The notes below the pieces were generated by a model. The model did not search any database. It worked only from the letters and a program-made list of their open reading frames with translations, and was not told the origin of the DNA. From positions 1-7,979 of the forward strand of contig CAMYYX010000078.1 in NCBI GenBank assembly GCA_947303695.1: DNA of 7,979 nucleotides, given 5' to 3'. A program made the translations under genes and the position numbers. This document shows, piece by piece, positions 6,191 through 7,979 of this stretch. The DNA is from an uncultured Prevotellaceae bacterium (GTDB lineage: Bacteria > Bacteroidota > Bacteroidia > Bacteroidales > Bacteroidaceae). The first letter of the stretch is position 1. The number at the start of each line of letters is the position of its first letter.

Positions 6191-6725
6191 TACGCTTTAC
6201 CTTACCCCACACAAACCCGGCAAGGCCTGCCACGAGGATGATCCAGATGGGTGAAATGCCGAATGCAGTGATGAGGACGCACGCAACGATGGGAATCCAT
6301 ACGTTGTAGAGGGTAATCTTCGCCGTGCGTGCCATTGAGAAACACGGTGCAGCAATCAATGCGACCACTGCAGGACGAATGCCCATGAATATCTTTTCTA
6401 TGTAGATATTGTCTTTGAACGCTTGGAAGAACATGGCAATGAGCAGAATGACCACAATGGATGGAAGTGCTACACCGAGCGAACCGATGATGCCACCAAG
6501 AACTCCACGTGCCTTGTTGCCGATGTGGCTGGCCATGTTGATAGCAAACAGACCTGGTGTGCTCTGTGCTACTATCAGGATGTCCATGAATTCCTCGCGA
6601 GTCAACCACTGCTTGCGGTCCACAATCTCCTTCTCCATGATGGGCACCATGGCGTAACCGCCACCGAGGGTGAACGCCCCGATCTTGGCAAAAGTGAAGA
6701 ACATCTTGATTAATTCAGAATTCAT
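6186..6725 (-). CDS. Short-chain CHR family (chromate transporter-like) protein, first of a pair
   Basis: The preferred start is the ATG at 6725, giving 179 residues starting MNSELIKMFFTF. It forms a 4-nt ATGA overlap with the stop of the acyltransferase gene, and the CHR domain begins right after it. The open frame reaches 6764, but those 13 extra residues lie inside the acyltransferase gene. Visible CHR elements are FAKIGAFTLGGGYAMVP (12-28), QWLTREEFMDILIVAQSTPG (39-58) and GIRPAVVALIAAP (115-127), then membrane segments to about 173 and a basic tail KVKRS. It resembles its downstream neighbour motif for motif (AQSTPGLFAIN here, SQSTPGPIGIN there), so the pair arose by duplication within the family and probably forms a heteromeric transporter. 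Its stop codon lies at the edge of the 9-mer repeat array. Confidence 0.92.
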   Translation of the reverse strand: MNSELIKMFFTFAKIGAFTLGGGYAMVPIMEKEIVDRKQWLTREEFMDILIVAQSTPGLFAINMASHIGNKARGVLGGIIGSLGVALPSIVVILLIAMFFQAFKDNIYIEKIFMGIRPAVVALIAAPCFSMARTAKITLYNVWIPIVACVLITAFGISPIWIILVAGLAGFVWGKVKRS

Positions 6726-7630
6726 GCCTGCCGTTCCTCCCATTCTTCTTTTGTTCGTGTCCAACGCTTATGTGTCCACAGCCATAGCTCAGGATGCTGA
6801 CGGATGTCGGCTTCGAGGAGTTGCATATAGCGGTCGGTTATCTGATAGTCGGTCAGTTCATTGGGATGCAAGGTGATGGGGATGATCTTGCATTCGTAGT
6901 AGCCGCGACGGACGCGACGGACACTGCCGTAGAACACTGTGGCCTCAATCTTCTTTGCCACTTCCTCTGTGCCGATGAACACGGCGGTATCGTGTCCGAG
7001 GAAAGGACTGAAATGGTGGATGGCATCCCATCGGGGCTGCTGGTCGGCTATCATGCCGCATATCGTAGGCTGATGCGCTGCATTCAGTTGAATCAGACGT
7101 CTGACCGTCTGCCTCATCTTGATACACTCGCCACCGAACCGGTTACGCATATTCAGGAATAAGGTGTCGAGGACGTCGTCGGTCAAGGGATGGTAAACCT
7201 GGCAGCAATGGATGTCGCCTGCCCAATATGGCAAGGACACAATCCACTCCCAGTTGCCGAAATGACCTAACATCAGGAATGCTATCGGATGTTCGCTATG
7301 GGCTGCATCGAAAATCAAGTCGCCATCGACGAACTTCATTCTCCGCATCATCTCATCATGCCCTATCGAGAGTTCCTTCACCATTTCTACAATCTGGTCG
7401 CAGAACTGATGGTAGAAACGACGCTCTATTTCCTTAATCTCCTCCAACGATTTCTCGGGGAAGCACTCAGTGAGCTGCTGGCGCACCAGTTTCCTGCGAT
7501 AGAAGCTCGAAACCACGAGATAAGCCACGTCGGACAGCACGTAAAGCACGCTCAATGGCAAAAGTGACACCACATACAGAAGTGCCCAAACGATACGATA
7601 TAATATTCTCTCTGCTCCTTTAACTTCCAT
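6722..7630 (-). CDS. LpxL/HtrB-family lipid A acyltransferase (lysophospholipid acyltransferase superfamily)
   Basis: This enzyme should transfer a secondary acyl chain to a lipid A precursor on the cytoplasmic side of the inner membrane. The ATG at 7630 gives 302 residues and a normal family N-terminus: a membrane anchor (about 11-40, ILYRIVWALLYVVSLLPLSVLYVLSD region). A TTG at 7648 would add six residues but lies deeper in the upstream gene. The catalytic HX4E motif is H123-FGNW-E128 in MLGHFGNWEW. Other family features are GMIADQQP (192-199), the FLGHDTAVF region (210-218) and the C-terminal HPELWLWTHKRW (279-290). It overlaps the upstream glycosyltransferase gene by 11 nt and the downstream CHR gene by 4 nt, so all are likely one operon. 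The exact acyl position modified cannot be read from sequence. Confidence 0.93.
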   Translation of the reverse strand: MEVKGAERILYRIVWALLYVVSLLPLSVLYVLSDVAYLVVSSFYRRKLVRQQLTECFPEKSLEEIKEIERRFYHQFCDQIVEMVKELSIGHDEMMRRMKFVDGDLIFDAAHSEHPIAFLMLGHFGNWEWIVSLPYWAGDIHCCQVYHPLTDDVLDTLFLNMRNRFGGECIKMRQTVRRLIQLNAAHQPTICGMIADQQPRWDAIHHFSPFLGHDTAVFIGTEEVAKKIEATVFYGSVRRVRRGYYECKIIPITLHPNELTDYQITDRYMQLLEADIRQHPELWLWTHKRWTRTKEEWEERQA

Positions 7631-7979
7631 ACTGTAAAACCTTGTCAATAATCACTTGAGGCGAGATGCCACGCAGGCAGGGATAGTCGCCCTTGCTGCA
7701 TGGCTTACTGCCATAGATGGAACAGGGACGGCACGCCATGTCGGCCACCTGCACTATTGAGTCATCGGGTTGGTTCCATGCCACGAAGCCTGCCTTGGGA
7801 TGTGTAGCGCCCCAGATGGACAGGGTGCGGGTCCCCATCATCGCTGCCATGTGCATGTTGCTGGAGTCCATCGATATCATCAGACGGAGCCGACTCATGA
7901 GGATGAGTTCGTTGCGCAATCCGCCCAACTTGCCGACTACCGACACGACCCGCTCACGTTCCCACGACTGGAGAATGTC
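7620..7979 (-). CDS. Glycosyltransferase family 9 protein (heptosyltransferase-like), C-terminal part, truncated by window edge
   Basis: The frame is open to the window end and gives the last 119 residues. The sequence contains the family 9 donor-site pattern MDSSNMHMAAMMGTRTLSIWG, which matches the D-S/T-x3-H-hAxxhG-T layout of ADP-heptose:LPS heptosyltransferases. It is followed by THPKAGFVAW and a cysteine-containing tail, CRPCSIYGSKPC then YPCLRGI, also common in the family. The Rossmann-like N-terminal domain lies outside the window. The likely role is adding a sugar to the LPS core or another surface glycan at the cytoplasmic face of the inner membrane; the donor sugar is not known. The stop overlaps the acyltransferase start by 11 nt, linking two lipid A/LPS steps in one operon. 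Confidence 0.88.
   Translation of the reverse strand, partial: DILQSWERERVVSVVGKLGGLRNELILMSRLRLMISMDSSNMHMAAMMGTRTLSIWGATHPKAGFVAWNQPDDSIVQVADMACRPCSIYGSKPCSKGDYPCLRGISPQVIIDKVLQYGS

Overview
This window looks like a chromosomal segment from a member of the Bacteroidota, most likely Prevotellaceae (Prevotella or a close relative). The evidence is the DUF2723 family protein at the left end, A-rich translation starts without strong Shine-Dalgarno sequences, a short Bacteroidota-type epoxyqueuosine reductase, and an ECF sigma operon of the kind common in that group. The genus is an inference from gene content and style, not from a database match. I see no rRNA, tRNA, CRISPR array, transposase or phage gene.

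Left block, plus strand (2-2798): the C-terminal part of a DUF2723 membrane glycosyltransferase-like protein, a NodB-type polysaccharide deacetylase, and queG. Both junctions are 4-nt ATGA overlaps, so the three genes are probably co-transcribed and translationally coupled. A hairpin at 2833-2865 ends this operon and also faces the convergent operon.

Middle block, minus strand (5247 down to 2910): an ECF sigma factor, a single-pass membrane protein that is probably its anti-sigma partner (14-nt overlap), and a secreted protein of unknown function. This resembles a cell-surface signalling module. The linker of the membrane protein is encoded by tandem repeats whose steps are partly 22 nt, so a change in copy number would shift the reading frame. 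A 12-bp palindrome lies just upstream of the sigma gene.

Right block, minus strand (7979 down to 5450): the C-terminal part of a family 9 (heptosyltransferase-like) glycosyltransferase, a LpxL/HtrB-like lipid A acyltransferase, and two short CHR (chromate ion transporter) family proteins. The operon ends in a very strong 17-bp-stem terminator at 5335-5374. The two CHR genes are separated by 163 bp densely packed with 9-base repeats in inverted arrangement. Two LPS or envelope genes read into the CHR pair with overlapping starts and stops, so the transporter is expressed with envelope-building genes; its substrate is not evident from the sequence.

Most of the window is ordinary, well-packed core genome. 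The parts most worth a second look are the out-of-register coding repeats, the inverted 9-mer array and the uncharacterised ECF module.
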